From contig NZ_NMUM01000023.1 of the NCBI RefSeq assembly GCF_002812805.1, positions 248,001 through 312,000 on the forward strand: 64,000 bases of DNA. The letters are read 5' to 3'. The notes beneath the pieces were generated by a model. That model worked only from the letters and a program-made list of their open reading frames with translations. It was not told the DNA's origin and made no database searches. The stretch's first letter is position 1. Each line of letters begins with the position of its first letter. This stretch comes from Microbacterium lacus. Lineage in GTDB: Bacteria > Actinomycetota > Actinomycetes > Actinomycetales > Microbacteriaceae. Shown here in pieces: positions 1 through 8,938 of this stretch. The position numbers and the translations under genes were made by a program.

Positions 1-25
1 GGGTGCGTGTGCAGTTCATCAACAT
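1..25 (-). CDS. 5' end of an unidentified minus-strand gene (partial)
   Basis: A strong Shine-Dalgarno sequence on the minus strand (AAAGGAGG, five bases before the start) precedes ATG at position 25. Only eight codons lie in the window, reading MLMNCTRT. The gene is divergent from smc. A second ATG is codon 3. Too little is present to name a product; it could be a normal gene or a short leader peptide. The start is well supported by the ribosome binding site; the function is unknown. Confidence 0.45.
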
Positions 26-153
26 GGTGACCTCCTTTCAAACCTCTGACGCGAGAAGCGACGCTAGCGCGGACCCGGTCGCCGCGTCAAGCCGATTCAC
101 AGAAATCGTGGACGCCCGGGCGTTGCCTGACGGGAGGCACGCCCCGCCTCGGG

Positions 154-176
154 TAGCCTGAACCGCACTGTAATGC
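154..176 (+). promoter_or_regulatory. Probable smc promoter region
   Basis: TAGCCT (154-159) and TAATGC (171-176) are both possible -10 hexamers in the 170-bp divergent gap. Either would give smc a short leader carrying its CGGAGG ribosome binding site at 182-187. No clear -35 box is visible. Confidence 0.35.
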
Positions 177-195
177 TGGGTCGGAGGCTGAATTC

Positions 196-3100
196 ATGCA
201 CCTGAAGAGCGTGACGCTCAAGGGGTTCAAGTCGTTCGCCCAACCCACGACGTTCGCGTTCGAGACGGGCGTGACGGCGATCGTCGGCCCCAACGGATCC
301 GGAAAATCCAACGTGGTCGACGCCCTCGCCTGGGTGATGGGCGAGCAGGGCGCGAAGACGCTCCGCGGCGGCAAGATGGACGACGTCATCTTCGCCGGTA
401 CGTCGACGCGCGGCCCTCTCGGTCGCGCCGAGGTGCAGCTCACAATCGACAACGCGGATGGTGCGCTGCCGATCGAGTACTCCGAGGTCACGATCAGCCG
501 CACGCTGTTCCGCAACGGTGCGAGCGAGTACGCGATCAACGGCGACACCTGCCGACTGCTCGATGTGCAAGAGCTGCTGAGCGACTCGGGCCTCGGGCGG
601 GAGATGCACGTGATCGTCGGTCAGGGCCGGCTCGACACGGTGCTGCAGGCGAGCCCCGAAGATCGGCGAGGCTTCATCGAAGAAGCCGCGGGCATCCTGA
701 AGCATCGCCGCCGCAAGGAGAAGACCCTCCGCAAGCTCGAGGCGATGGAGGCGAATCTCACGCGACTGAGCGACCTCGCCGGGGAGATCCGACGGCAGTT
801 GAAGCCGCTGGGTCGTCAGGCCGAGATCGCGCGTGAAGCCCAGACGATCGCGGCCGTCGTGCGTGACGCCAAGGCCCGCTTGGTCGCCGACGAACTGGTG
901 GGGTTGCGCAACGAACTCGCGGCACATGTGCGCAGTGAGCATGAACGCCACTCCGAGCGACTGGTGCTGCAGGAACGCGCGGACGACGTCCGCAAGCGTG
1001 TCGAGGTGCTCGAGACCGAGCGTCGGGGATCGGATGCGGTCGACGCGGCCCGCAGCGTGTTGTTCGAACTCGAACGGGTCCGCGAGAGGTTGCGTGGATT
1101 GTTCACGCTCGCAAATCAGCGCATCGCGCTGCTCGGATCGGCCGATGAGCAGACCGAGATCGGTTCGAGCGTTTCGCAGGCGGACATCGACGAGGCGCGC
1201 GCGGAGATCATCGAGCTGCGCGACGCCGTGGACGCCGCGGCCGAGATCGCGACGGATGCTGGTCGTGCCGTTGCGCACGCCCGCGCCGAGCTCGACGCTC
1301 TCGACACCGATATCGCCGCACAGAGTGCCCTCGTCTCCGAGCATGAGATGCGCATCACGGCCCTTCGCGGGTCGGCGGATGCCGCGGCATCCGCTCTGGC
1401 CGCCGTCCGGGGCGCCGTGCTCCGCCAGCAGAACGCGCTCGATGCGGCCCTCGCCCGGCGCGCGGCCGCTGCCGAGGCGCTCGACGGCCTCGAACCTCTG
1501 CCGCAGCCAGCCGGAGACGTCGACCATCCCGCCGCGTACGACCATGCCCAGCGTGCTGTCGCCGACGCGGATGCCGAGCTCGCGGGTATTCGCGACCGCC
1601 TGCACGAGGCCGAGCGTGAGGCCGGTGCCTTGACCGCGCAGACGGCCGCGCTCACCCGCGCGCTCGACGTGCGCAATGGCGCCTCGGCCCTGATCGAACG
1701 GGGACTCGCCGGTGTGCGGGGCCTCGTGGCGGACGGCATGCAGGTGCGTCCGGGGTACGAGGCCGCCGTTGCTGCGGTTCTCGGGTCTGTGGCCGAAGGA
1801 TTGCTCGTGGATTCGCGTGACGAGGCGTTCGGCGCCCTCGCCGAGGCCGAGCGCGCTCAGCTCGGGTCTGTGGAGGTCGTCGTGGGCGACGCGGACGGGT
1901 CGGCATCCACGAGTTTCCCGACCCTCGACGGCATCGTTCCCGCCCTCGACGTCGTCACCGCGCCGAGCGGAGTTTTGGGCCTGCTCGCGCATGTCGCCAT
2001 CGCCGATGATCTCGATGCAGCACGCGCCGCGTGGCCGCGCCTGCAAGAGGTCGCGAGCGGCACACCCCTCACGGTCGTCACACTCGCGGGCGAGGTCGCG
2101 ACCGCGTATCTGTTGCGCGGGGGGAGCGGCGGGTCGCCGTCGCGCCTCGCTTTGGTAGCCGAAAGGGATGCCGCGGCTGATCGGTTGAGCGAGCTGACCG
2201 TGATCGTCGATTCGCTCCGCGAAGCATCGGCCGACGCGAAGGCCGGCCTCGCCGAATCACGACAGAAGGCAGCGGCGGCGCTACACGATATGCGGGCGTA
2301 CGACGCCGCCCTCGCCGCGCGGGCCGAGCACGTCAACCGTGTGACGGTGCAGCATGAGGCCGCGGTAGCCGAGTGCGAGCGCCTCGAGGCGGGTCTGGTT
2401 CAGGCTGAGTCTGCCGTCAGCGAAGCGGAGGCCGCGGCACACCGCACCGCGCGTGAACGTGACACCGCGCTCGAAGCACCGCGGCCGATCCTCGATGCGT
2501 CGGCGCGGGAGGGCGTGCTCGGTGAGGTCGAGGCGGCGCGTGAGTCCGAGATGCGCGCCCGACTCGAGGTCGAGACGCTGCGCGAGCGCGTGCGTGCGCA
2601 GGAGGCGCGGGTCGTTTCCCTCGAACGGCGTCGCGAGAGCGAGCGCGCCGCCGCCGAAGAAGCTGCCCGTCGGGCCGTCATCCGACGCGCTCAGCGCGAG
2701 GCTGCCGCCGGGGTGATCGCGCGGGTGCCGCACGTGCTCGATGCGGTGGAGCGATCCGTCGCGCAGGCCGGCATGGATCTGGCCAATGCCGAGCGTGAGC
2801 GCACCGAGCAGAACGTCGAATTGGCGACCCTTCGCGAGCAGGACGTGCAGCTGCGTGAGCGCCTCGCGGCCCTGACGGAGGGTGTGCATTCGCTCGAACT
2901 GCGCATTCATGAAAAGCGCCTGCATGTGTCCGGGCTCCTCGACCGCGCGCGATCGGAGCTTGGTCTCGAGGAAGATATTCTTATCGAGGAATATGGTCCG
3001 GATCGCGAGGTACCCACACCCGAGGCCGGCGAAGATTCATCCGAACCCTTCGACCGTTCGCGTCAGCAGCGGCGTCTGCAGCAGGCCGAACGCACGCTTG

Positions 3101-3726
3101 CTCAGCTCGGCCGGGTGAATCCGCTCGCGCTGGAGGAGTTCGCGGCTCTCGAGCAGCGGCACGCATTCCTGGTCGAACAGCTGGGCGATCTGACGCAGAC
3201 GCGCAAGGACCTGATGACGATCATCGGCGACCTGGACGAGCGGATGCAGACGATCTTCGCCGCGGCCTTCGACGATACGAAGGCGGCTTTCGCCGAGGTC
3301 TTCCCCGTGCTGTTCCCCGGCGGAACGGGAAGCATCTCTTTGACCGACCCCGACAACATGCTCACGACGGGCATCGAGGTGTCGGTGCGCCCGGCGGGCA
3401 AGAAGATCGAGCGTCTCTCGCTGCTGTCGGGCGGAGAGCGCTCGCTCGCGGCCGTCGCCCTGCTCGTGGCGATCTTCAAGGCGCGCCCGAGCCCGTTCTA
3501 CATCCTCGACGAGGTCGAGGCAGCGCTCGACGATGCGAACCTCGGTCGCCTGCTGAGTGTGTTCGAGCAGCTGCGCGAGAGCAGCCAGCTGATCGTCATC
3601 ACTCACCAGAAACGGACCATGGAGATCGCGGACGCCCTGTATGGCGTTTCGATGCGCCAAGACGGGGTCTCGGCTGTCGTCGGGCAGCGCGTCGGCGATC
3701 GAACGTCCGAGCGCGCCTCCGCGTAG
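196..3726 (+). CDS. smc: Chromosome segregation ATPase SMC
   Basis: 1176 aa, full length for bacterial SMC. The N-terminal ATPase half has the Walker A motif GPNGSGKSN near residue 31. Long Ala/Glu/Arg-rich coiled coils flank a hinge around residues 500-640. The C-terminal half carries the ABC signature LSGGERS near residue 1077 and Walker B FYILDEVEAALDD near 1101. SMC forms the condensin-like complex with ScpA and ScpB that compacts and segregates the chromosome; those partner genes are not in this window. ATG 196 is chosen because CGGAGG lies eight bases upstream and the protein begins with the family-typical MHLKSVTLKGFKSF. Its stop codon lies inside the -10 hexamer of ftsY. Confidence 0.97.
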   Translation: MHLKSVTLKGFKSFAQPTTFAFETGVTAIVGPNGSGKSNVVDALAWVMGEQGAKTLRGGKMDDVIFAGTSTRGPLGRAEVQLTIDNADGALPIEYSEVTISRTLFRNGASEYAINGDTCRLLDVQELLSDSGLGREMHVIVGQGRLDTVLQASPEDRRGFIEEAAGILKHRRRKEKTLRKLEAMEANLTRLSDLAGEIRRQLKPLGRQAEIAREAQTIAAVVRDAKARLVADELVGLRNELAAHVRSEHERHSERLVLQERADDVRKRVEVLETERRGSDAVDAARSVLFELERVRERLRGLFTLANQRIALLGSADEQTEIGSSVSQADIDEARAEIIELRDAVDAAAEIATDAGRAVAHARAELDALDTDIAAQSALVSEHEMRITALRGSADAAASALAAVRGAVLRQQNALDAALARRAAAAEALDGLEPLPQPAGDVDHPAAYDHAQRAVADADAELAGIRDRLHEAEREAGALTAQTAALTRALDVRNGASALIERGLAGVRGLVADGMQVRPGYEAAVAAVLGSVAEGLLVDSRDEAFGALAEAERAQLGSVEVVVGDADGSASTSFPTLDGIVPALDVVTAPSGVLGLLAHVAIADDLDAARAAWPRLQEVASGTPLTVVTLAGEVATAYLLRGGSGGSPSRLALVAERDAAADRLSELTVIVDSLREASADAKAGLAESRQKAAAALHDMRAYDAALAARAEHVNRVTVQHEAAVAECERLEAGLVQAESAVSEAEAAAHRTARERDTALEAPRPILDASAREGVLGEVEAARESEMRARLEVETLRERVRAQEARVVSLERRRESERAAAEEAARRAVIRRAQREAAAGVIARVPHVLDAVERSVAQAGMDLANAERERTEQNVELATLREQDVQLRERLAALTEGVHSLELRIHEKRLHVSGLLDRARSELGLEEDILIEEYGPDREVPTPEAGEDSSEPFDRSRQQRRLQQAERTLAQLGRVNPLALEEFAALEQRHAFLVEQLGDLTQTRKDLMTIIGDLDERMQTIFAAAFDDTKAAFAEVFPVLFPGGTGSISLTDPDNMLTTGIEVSVRPAGKKIERLSLLSGGERSLAAVALLVAIFKARPSPFYILDEVEAALDDANLGRLLSVFEQLRESSQLIVITHQKRTMEIADALYGVSMRQDGVSAVVGQRVGDRTSERASA

Positions 3727-3729
3727 GCT
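3724..3729 (+). promoter_or_regulatory. Leaderless-type -10 box of ftsY
   Basis: TAGGCT ends six bases before the ftsY ATG and overlaps the smc stop codon (TAG 3724-3726). This spacing predicts transcription starting at or next to the start codon, so ftsY may be expressed separately from smc. Confidence 0.45.
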
Positions 3730-3735
3730 GGACGG

Positions 3736-4608
3736 ATGGCGGAAAGTTCCTGGTCGCTCGGTCGTGCCCTGCGCGGCATGTTCGTCAAGCCCACGATCGA
3801 CGAGACCACGTGGGAGGACCTCGAGACGGCCTTGATCCAGGCCGACTTCGGCCCGGACATCACCGAGCGCATCGTCGACGAACTGCGGGCGAAGGTCGAA
3901 CGTTATCGCACGACCGACCCGAAGGACCTGCAGCGTATGCTGCGCGAAACGCTCGAAGAGCACTTCGCCAAGTTCGACACCACGCTGAACCTCACCGAAC
4001 GGCCGGCTGTCGTTCTGGTCGTCGGCGTCAACGGCGTGGGCAAGACGACGACGATCGGCAAGTTCGCGAAGTTCCTGCAGCGCTACGGTCGCTCGGTCGT
4101 CGTCGGTGCGGCCGATACCTTCCGCGCCGCCGCCGTCGACCAGCTCGCGACCTGGGCCGAGCGCGGTGGGGCGGCGATCGTGCGGCCGCAGCAAGAGGGT
4201 CAGGATCCCGCATCCGTCGCTTATCAGACGATCGAGTATGCGCAACGGACCGGCACCGAGATCGTGCTGATCGACACCGCCGGGCGCCTCCACACCAAGG
4301 GTGGGCTCATGGACGAGCTCGGCAAGATCAAGCGCGTGATCGAGAAGCAGGCGCCGATCAGCGAGGTGCTGCTCGTTCTCGACGCGACGACAGGTCAGAA
4401 CGGCGTGATGCAGGCGCAGGCGTTCCTCGAGCACGCCGGCGTGACGGGTCTCGTGCTGACGAAACTCGACGGATCGGCCCGCGGGGGCTTCGTGCTCGCG
4501 GTGCAGGAGCGCACCGGCATCCCCGTCAAACTCCTGGGCCAGGGCGAAAGCATCGGGGACCTGACGGGTTTCACCCCGCACGTCTTCGCGTCCGCGCTCG
4601 TCGACTGA
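3736..4608 (+). CDS. ftsY: Signal recognition particle receptor FtsY
   Basis: 290 aa SRP-family GTPase. It has a short N-terminal helical domain, then the G domain with P-loop GVNGVGKTTT near residue 97, the DTAGRLHTKG motif near 179 and TKLDG near 241, ending in the closing GESIGDLTGF region. FtsY docks the SRP-ribosome complex (Ffh, encoded at 8.9 kb) at the membrane SecYEG translocon. It lacks the long acidic N-terminal domain of E. coli FtsY, as is common in Gram-positives. No ribosome binding site is obvious before ATG 3736, which fits the leaderless -10 box six bases upstream. Confidence 0.97.
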   Translation: MAESSWSLGRALRGMFVKPTIDETTWEDLETALIQADFGPDITERIVDELRAKVERYRTTDPKDLQRMLRETLEEHFAKFDTTLNLTERPAVVLVVGVNGVGKTTTIGKFAKFLQRYGRSVVVGAADTFRAAAVDQLATWAERGGAAIVRPQQEGQDPASVAYQTIEYAQRTGTEIVLIDTAGRLHTKGGLMDELGKIKRVIEKQAPISEVLLVLDATTGQNGVMQAQAFLEHAGVTGLVLTKLDGSARGGFVLAVQERTGIPVKLLGQGESIGDLTGFTPHVFASALVD

Positions 4609-4718
4609 AGCGGCTGAACGCGCGCCGACAGCGGCCGCACAGATCTCGGTTCGCCTCGTAAGTGGCGCCGCGCCGCGTCGGGCTACCGTGTACGGCATTC
4701 GGCTGGTTACATGGGGGA

Positions 4719-5219
4719 ATGGCGATCGAGCACGACTTTTTCGGAGTACTCGAGTCCGGACCGGATGGATCGATCTTCTGGTCCGAGAACATCGAGCTGG
4801 GAGACCAGTCGGTGACGGTCGATCTCACCGCGCCCGATCAGGACGATGTCTCGTCCGCGGCGCTGGACATGGCAGCGACGCTCGTGTCGTCGATCGAGGA
4901 GGTCGACCGCCGGGCGCGCGACGCGATGCTGTCACTCTTCGACGACCGCACGAGCGAGGTGACCGAGTACATCATTCAGCAGCAAGAAACTCTGGGCGAT
5001 GACATCGAGGGCATGCTCACCGACATCTCGGGCGACATCGCCGTGGATGTCATCCGATCCCTGCAGCTGATGAGCATGACGATCCTCGCCGACGAGATGG
5101 GCAGTGGCGACCCGTTCGCCGTTCTCGAGTACGCGCTCGACCCGGATGCGACCGACGACGTGCTGCTGGTCAACATGAGCAGCGACGGCGACGTGCAGTC
5201 GGTCACCAGCGCCGAGTAG
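4719..5219 (+). CDS. DUF2004-like conserved protein
   Basis: 166 aa, acidic, soluble, with no signal peptide or membrane segment. It starts MAIEHDFFGVLES and is rich in Asp/Glu. The amino-terminal half looks like the DUF2004 family of unknown function and the carboxyl half is mostly predicted helix. I recognise it only by general resemblance. ATG 4719 is preferred over the upstream in-frame ATG 4662 because a G-rich run sits just before it and the protein family-like sequence begins there. It stands alone between ftsY and a repeat pair and is convergent with lipA. No function can be inferred from the context. Confidence 0.7.
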   Translation: MAIEHDFFGVLESGPDGSIFWSENIELGDQSVTVDLTAPDQDDVSSAALDMAATLVSSIEEVDRRARDAMLSLFDDRTSEVTEYIIQQQETLGDDIEGMLTDISGDIAVDVIRSLQLMSMTILADEMGSGDPFAVLEYALDPDATDDVLLVNMSSDGDVQSVTSAE

Positions 5220-5227
5220 CTACAGCA

Positions 5228-5277
5228 GGTCGCTTCGACAGGCTCAGCGACCGGTCCCTGAGCTTGTCGAAGGGACC
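5228..5277. repeat. Two head-to-head copies of the 25-bp palindromic repeat
   Basis: Copy 1 (5228-5252) and copy 2 (5253-5277) are abutting and in opposite orientation. Each runs GGTCnCTGAGC, one base, TGTCGAAGnGACC, with ends that can pair with each other. They fill the gap between the convergent DUF2004-like gene and lipA, so they may serve as a bidirectional terminator. Other copies lie at 28.05, 36.3 and 55.2 kb. Confidence 0.85.
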
Positions 5278-5288
5278 AGACCGAGATC

Positions 5289-6338
5289 TCAGACCGCCTG
5301 AGCGAACCCCAGGTCGGCGGCCTCGGCGATATGCGACAGGTGCGCGGGAATCTCGAGCCCCTTCGATCGCATCGACTGCGCCCAGAGGCGCCCGGCGCGG
5401 TACGACGACCGCACGAGCGGACCCGCCAGCACGCCGAGGAATCCGATCCTCTCGGCCTCTTCCTTGAACTCGACGAATTCTGCCGGCTTGACCCAACGCG
5501 CCACCGGCAGGTGCCGCGGCGTGGGCCGCAGGTACTGGGTGATCGTGATGATGTCGGTGCCGGCATCGTGCAGGTCCTGCAGTGCCTGGACGACCTCTTC
5601 GGGCTCTTCGCCCATCCCGAGGATCAGGTTGGACTTGGTGATGAGGCCGGCGTCGTGCGCCTGCGTGAGGACGTCGAGCGAGCGCTCGTACCGGAACGCG
5701 GGGCGGATGCGCTTGAAGATGCGCGGCACGGTCTCGACGTTGTGGGCGAACACCTCGGGGCGCGCATCGAAGACGACGTTGAGCAGGTCGGAGCGACCCG
5801 AGAAGTCCACCGCGAGGATCTCGACGCCCGTGTTGGGGTTGGCGTCATGGATGCGCCGGACCGTCTCGGCGTGCAGCCACGCGCCCTCGTCGGGCAGGTC
5901 ATCGCGGGCGACGGCCGTGACGGTCGCGTAACGGAGTTGCATCTGCGTGACGCTTTCGGCGACGCGCCGCGGCTCGTCCATGTCGTAGTCAGCGGGCTTG
6001 CCCGTGTCGATCTGGCAGAAGTCGCAGCGCCGCGTGCACTGCGAGCCGCCGATCAGGAACGTGGCCTCGCGGTCTTCCCAGCACTCGAAGATGTTCGGGC
6101 AGCCCGCCTCTTGGCAGACCGTGTGCAGGCCCTCGTCCTTCACGAGGGAGTGCAGGGCCGTATATTCGGGGCCCATCTTCGCCTTGGTCTTGATCCACTC
6201 GGGCTTGCGCTCGATGGGGGTCTCGGCGTTGCGGATCTCGAGCCGGAGCATCTTGCGGCCGTTCGGCGCGGTCGCGGGCGTCGAGCTCGCGCCGTGCGTG
6301 TGCGAGCCCGACCCGCAGGCCGGTCCGCACCCGCTCAC
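5289..6338 (-). CDS. lipA: Lipoyl synthase LipA
   Basis: 349 aa radical-SAM enzyme that inserts two sulfurs into octanoyl groups on lipoyl domains. The auxiliary [4Fe-4S] cluster cysteines C75, C80 and C86 form CX4CX5C. The radical-SAM cysteines C101, C105 and C108 form CX3CX2C. The conserved RSSYRAG serine motif is near the C-terminus. The GTG start at 6338 overlaps the lipB stop by four bases (GTGA), so the two are translationally coupled. An unusual 29-residue N-terminal tail, [16 protein letters not shown] onward, contains two extra cysteines and two histidines before the usual family start; a later start at Met30 is possible but has no better context. Confidence 0.96.
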   Translation of the reverse strand: MSGCGPACGSGSHTHGASSTPATAPNGRKMLRLEIRNAETPIERKPEWIKTKAKMGPEYTALHSLVKDEGLHTVCQEAGCPNIFECWEDREATFLIGGSQCTRRCDFCQIDTGKPADYDMDEPRRVAESVTQMQLRYATVTAVARDDLPDEGAWLHAETVRRIHDANPNTGVEILAVDFSGRSDLLNVVFDARPEVFAHNVETVPRIFKRIRPAFRYERSLDVLTQAHDAGLITKSNLILGMGEEPEEVVQALQDLHDAGTDIITITQYLRPTPRHLPVARWVKPAEFVEFKEEAERIGFLGVLAGPLVRSSYRAGRLWAQSMRSKGLEIPAHLSHIAEAADLGFAQAV

Positions 6339-6973
6339 GCGGCGACTCCCATGTACTCGTTCTGGAACGCCGCGCTGACGGTGTCGAGGATGTCGCGGGG
6401 TGAGACATCCGCTCCCACCACCTCGCTGACCGTTGTGACCCCGGCATCCGTGATCCCGCACGGGACGATCGCGCGGAACGCGGCGAGCGAGTTGTTGCAG
6501 TTGATCGCGAAGCCGTGCATGGTCACGCCGCGCTGGACGCGGACGCCGATCGCTGCGACCTTGTCTTCCGACAGGGGTCGACGTACCCAGACCCCGCTGC
6601 GGCCCTCGACGCGGTAGCCGTCGACGCCGTGGGTGCGGAGGACATCGATCAGGATGCCTTCGAGGCGCCGGACGTGCGCGACCACGTCGATGGGCTCGTG
6701 CAGACGGACGATCGGGTAGCCGACGAGCTGCCCGGGCCCGTGCCAGGTGATCTTGCCGCCTCGATCCACATCGATGACGGGGGTGCCGTCGTTCGGGCGT
6801 TCGTGTGCCTCGGTGCGCTTGCCGGCCGTGTAGACGGCCTCGTGTTCGAGCAGCAACATCGTGTCGGGGCGAGCGGAGGAGACCACGTCGGCGTGGACAC
6901 GGCGTTGCAATTCCCATCCCTCGAGATAGGGGACGTAGTCGGGCGCTAGGCCGACCGTCTGCACTTCGAGCAC
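6335..6973 (-). CDS. lipB: Lipoyl(octanoyl) transferase LipB
   Basis: 212 aa. It transfers octanoyl from acyl carrier protein to lipoyl domains, the step before LipA. Family motifs are visible: [18 protein letters not shown] with the conserved glycine-rich loop, the GVWV segment, KVAAIGVR with the catalytic lysine, and the [10 protein letters not shown] stretch with the catalytic cysteine. GTG 6973 is chosen because a GAGGGA ribosome binding site sits about six bases upstream and the alignment to the family begins there. It is the first gene of the lipB-lipA pair. Confidence 0.95.
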   Translation of the reverse strand: MLEVQTVGLAPDYVPYLEGWELQRRVHADVVSSARPDTMLLLEHEAVYTAGKRTEAHERPNDGTPVIDVDRGGKITWHGPGQLVGYPIVRLHEPIDVVAHVRRLEGILIDVLRTHGVDGYRVEGRSGVWVRRPLSEDKVAAIGVRVQRGVTMHGFAINCNNSLAAFRAIVPCGITDAGVTTVSEVVGADVSPRDILDTVSAAFQNEYMGVAA

Positions 6974-7055
6974 GCGAGCTCCCTCGTCGGTGGGATCAAT
7001 TGCTGGATCGCGTCCAACAATACCTCGCTGCCGGATTCCGTCGCCCCAAAACGCT

Positions 7056-7110
7056 CCGCTGCCACAGATCGATCGTCGGTGCCCTCCCGAACGTCGATCT
7101 GCGACAGCGG
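7056..7110. repeat. Imperfect hairpin between lipB and the TetR gene
   Basis: Arms 7056-7073 and 7093-7110 match at 15 of 18 positions around the core CCGCTGTCGCAGATCGA. The same core forms a stronger hairpin at 56483-56541. It lies between the divergent lipB and tetR genes, just upstream of the TetR promoter, so it could be an operator or a dispersed repeat. Confidence 0.5.
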
Positions 7111-7134
7111 AAGCGAGGAGCAGGACGGTGCGGG

Positions 7135-7140
7135 TAGCCT
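7135..7140 (+). promoter_or_regulatory. Leaderless-type -10 box of the TetR gene
   Basis: TAGCCT ends six bases before ATG 7147. No ribosome binding site separates it from the start codon. Confidence 0.4.
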
Positions 7141-7146
7141 GACCGC

Positions 7147-7734
7147 ATGTCGTCGGAACCGCGTGGTCGCCCGCGCGCTTCGTCGCGGGAGGTGCTGGCC
7201 GAGGCCGCGTGCGAGCTGTTCCTCGAGCAGGGATACGGCGCAACCTCCGTCTCGGACATCACACGCCGGGCCGGGGTGAGTCGGTCGAGCTTCTTCAACT
7301 ACTTCCCGTCGAAGGCGGACGTGCTGTGGGGCGGCTTCGACGAGCGGATCGCCGAGCTGGGGGCGCAGCTCGAGCCCATCGAGGGCGCGGATGCGGGGGC
7401 GGTAGATGTCGATGTGCGCGCTGCGCTCGCTTCGATGGCCCAGGGTTTCGCGCCGGACAGCCTCGCGCTGGCGCTCGTCAACGCCCGCCAAATGGAACTC
7501 GACGATGAGCTCGAGCGTGAAGCATCCGTGCGCCAATCGCGCATCGCGCGCGTGTTGGCGGAACGGATGCGCGGAGCCGGCGTCGAGGAGCTGCGTGCCG
7601 CGGTCATCGGTTCGGCGTATGGGGGAGCGCTGATGGCGGCCGTGGAGGAGTGGGCGCGGCAGGGCGCGGGTCGGGTCTCGCTCGGTGACGTGCTGGATCG
7701 TGCACTCGCCGTCGTGAGCTTCCGCGTCGGGTGA
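7147..7734 (+). CDS. TetR/AcrR family transcriptional regulator
   Basis: 195 aa. Residues about 5-60 form the TetR DNA-binding domain: a basic [11 protein letters not shown] start, an [16 protein letters not shown] helix, and the recognition helix [19 protein letters not shown]. The rest is an Ala-rich helical ligand and dimerisation domain without recognisable ligand residues. It is divergent from lipB and followed by the anti-sigma-like gene about 60 bases downstream. Its target is unknown; the upstream imperfect palindrome at 7056-7110 is a candidate autoregulatory site. Family assignment is firm and the regulated process is not inferred. Confidence 0.9.
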   Translation: MSSEPRGRPRASSREVLAEAACELFLEQGYGATSVSDITRRAGVSRSSFFNYFPSKADVLWGGFDERIAELGAQLEPIEGADAGAVDVDVRAALASMAQGFAPDSLALALVNARQMELDDELEREASVRQSRIARVLAERMRGAGVEELRAAVIGSAYGGALMAAVEEWARQGAGRVSLGDVLDRALAVVSFRVG

Positions 7735-7795
7735 CGGACGTTCGGCGCGTTGCCGGACACGTACGGAGTGAAGGCACCCCGACGATGGAGGCACA

Positions 7796-8407
7796 ATGAC
7801 CGGCGATCCGCTCGACGACATCCTGCAGCGCTCGGCGCCGCACGTCTCGTCTGCTCGCGACGCAGATGTGCGCGCCATGATCAGCGCAGCGCGCGCCCAA
7901 GCTCCGGTGCGACGGGGTGTGCCGCGGATCGCGCTGGGCGTGAGCCTGGCTGTCCTATTGGTCGGCAGTGCTGGTGTGGCCACGGCATCCTCCGTCTGGG
8001 ATTGGGGGTCCGGTATGTCAGACCCCGATCGGAGCTATACGTATACGTCGCCCACATGGGGCTCGTGTGAGCTGCGCTTCGGCGACTACGTCGCAGCGAA
8101 CCCTCTGCGGCAGGCCGAGCTGGATCACGTGATCAACGAGTGGTTCGCGAACACTGACATCGAGGCGGAAGCGGCTCCCCTGGTGGGGGAGTATCTCCAG
8201 CAGATCGAGGAGGACCAACGCACAGATCCCGACATCGTCGTCGCCGATCCGCGTTTGCCGGACCTGAACTACTGGTTTGCCAGCGACCAGGCAGTCGGCG
8301 AGCTGCTCGATCGTGAGCTGAAGGAGCACGGCTTCGACGGCGGCGAGGGAACCGGCCTCGCTTCGGGGGCGGGCCAGGTGCACTGCGACGACGAGCAGTG
8401 GCAGTGA
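7796..8407 (+). CDS. Single-pass membrane protein, possible anti-sigma factor
   Basis: 203 aa. A cytoplasmic N-terminal region of about 45 residues precedes one membrane segment (IALGVSLAVLLVGSAGVATA, about residues 45-65). A secreted-side domain of about 135 residues follows, with two cysteines (in GSCELRFGD and VHCDDE) that could form a disulfide. TGGAGG before ATG 7796 is a good ribosome binding site. It overlaps the start of the downstream ECF sigma gene, the usual arrangement of a sigma/anti-sigma pair although in reversed order. The cytoplasmic part lacks the HxxxCxxC zinc anti-sigma motif. The role is inferred from topology and coupling only; I do not recognise the extracellular domain. 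Confidence 0.75.
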   Translation: MTGDPLDDILQRSAPHVSSARDADVRAMISAARAQAPVRRGVPRIALGVSLAVLLVGSAGVATASSVWDWGSGMSDPDRSYTYTSPTWGSCELRFGDYVAANPLRQAELDHVINEWFANTDIEAEAAPLVGEYLQQIEEDQRTDPDIVVADPRLPDLNYWFASDQAVGELLDRELKEHGFDGGEGTGLASGAGQVHCDDEQWQ

Positions 8408-8898
8408 GCCGCTCTGACGAGCGACGCCTCACCGCCGCTCTGAGAGCAGCATCCGACGATCTGCGGGCGTATCTGCAGCGTCGCGTCGGTGCGGACGACG
8501 CGCCGGATCTGCTCGGCGAGACGATGGTCGTCGCGTGGCGGCGGCTCGTCGATCTTCCGCGCGAACCGGAGCGTGCGCGGATGTGGCTCTTCGGTATCGC
8601 GCGAGGGACCCTGCTCAATCACGCCCGGGGAGAGCGACGGCGATGGGCGCTGGCCGATCGGATCCGAGGGACGGGGGCGGATGCGGTGGCCCCGCCCTCC
8701 GACGAGGGCGCTGACGCACGGGACGCGATCGACCGGCTGGATTCCGACCTCGCCGAACTTGTGCGGCTCGTGCATTGGGAGGGGCTGAGCCTGGTCGATG
8801 CGGCGGACCTGCTCGGCATCCCGGCGTCGACGGCGCGCGGCCGCTACCAGCGTGCGAAGGACGAGCTGCGCGTTGCGCTCGGGGTGGAGGTCGGCTGA
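8398..8898 (+). CDS. ECF-type RNA polymerase sigma factor
   Basis: About 166 aa. Region 2 spans roughly residues 18-75 (DLRAYLQRRV ... MWLFGIARGTLLNHAR). Region 4 spans about 115-160 (LVHWEGLSLVDAADLLGIPASTARGRYQRAKDELR), a canonical helix-turn-helix for -35 recognition. It overlaps the upstream membrane protein gene. GTG 8398 and GTG 8404 are both possible starts; 8404 would give the common GTGA overlap. Such sigma factors direct stress or envelope responses and are held inactive by a membrane anti-sigma factor, here probably the product of 7796-8407. No target promoter was identified in the window. Confidence 0.9.
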   Translation: MAVSRSDERRLTAALRAASDDLRAYLQRRVGADDAPDLLGETMVVAWRRLVDLPREPERARMWLFGIARGTLLNHARGERRRWALADRIRGTGADAVAPPSDEGADARDAIDRLDSDLAELVRLVHWEGLSLVDAADLLGIPASTARGRYQRAKDELRVALGVEVG

Positions 8899-8923
8899 CG
8901 CCGGCGTCGTTTCGTCTCTCGCG

Positions 8924-8929
8924 TAAACT
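8924..8929 (+). promoter_or_regulatory. -10 box of ffh
   Basis: TAAACT lies nine bases before ATG 8939, which gives a leaderless or nearly leaderless ffh transcript. Confidence 0.45.
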
Positions 8930-8938
8930 CGACGCATC

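Noticed and set aside
41..195. Small gene between the left-edge start and smc
   Set aside because: The frames in this gap lack a ribosome binding site and are too short or run into smc; it looks like a divergent promoter region.
97..2046. Long open frame opposite smc on the minus strand (649 codons)
   Set aside because: It is antisense to the well-recognised smc gene, has no start context and reads as Arg/His-rich low-complexity protein, typical of high-GC shadow frames.
5331..6617. 428-codon plus-strand frame across lipA and lipB
   Set aside because: Both lipA and lipB are clear on the other strand; this frame resembles no protein and results from the high GC content.
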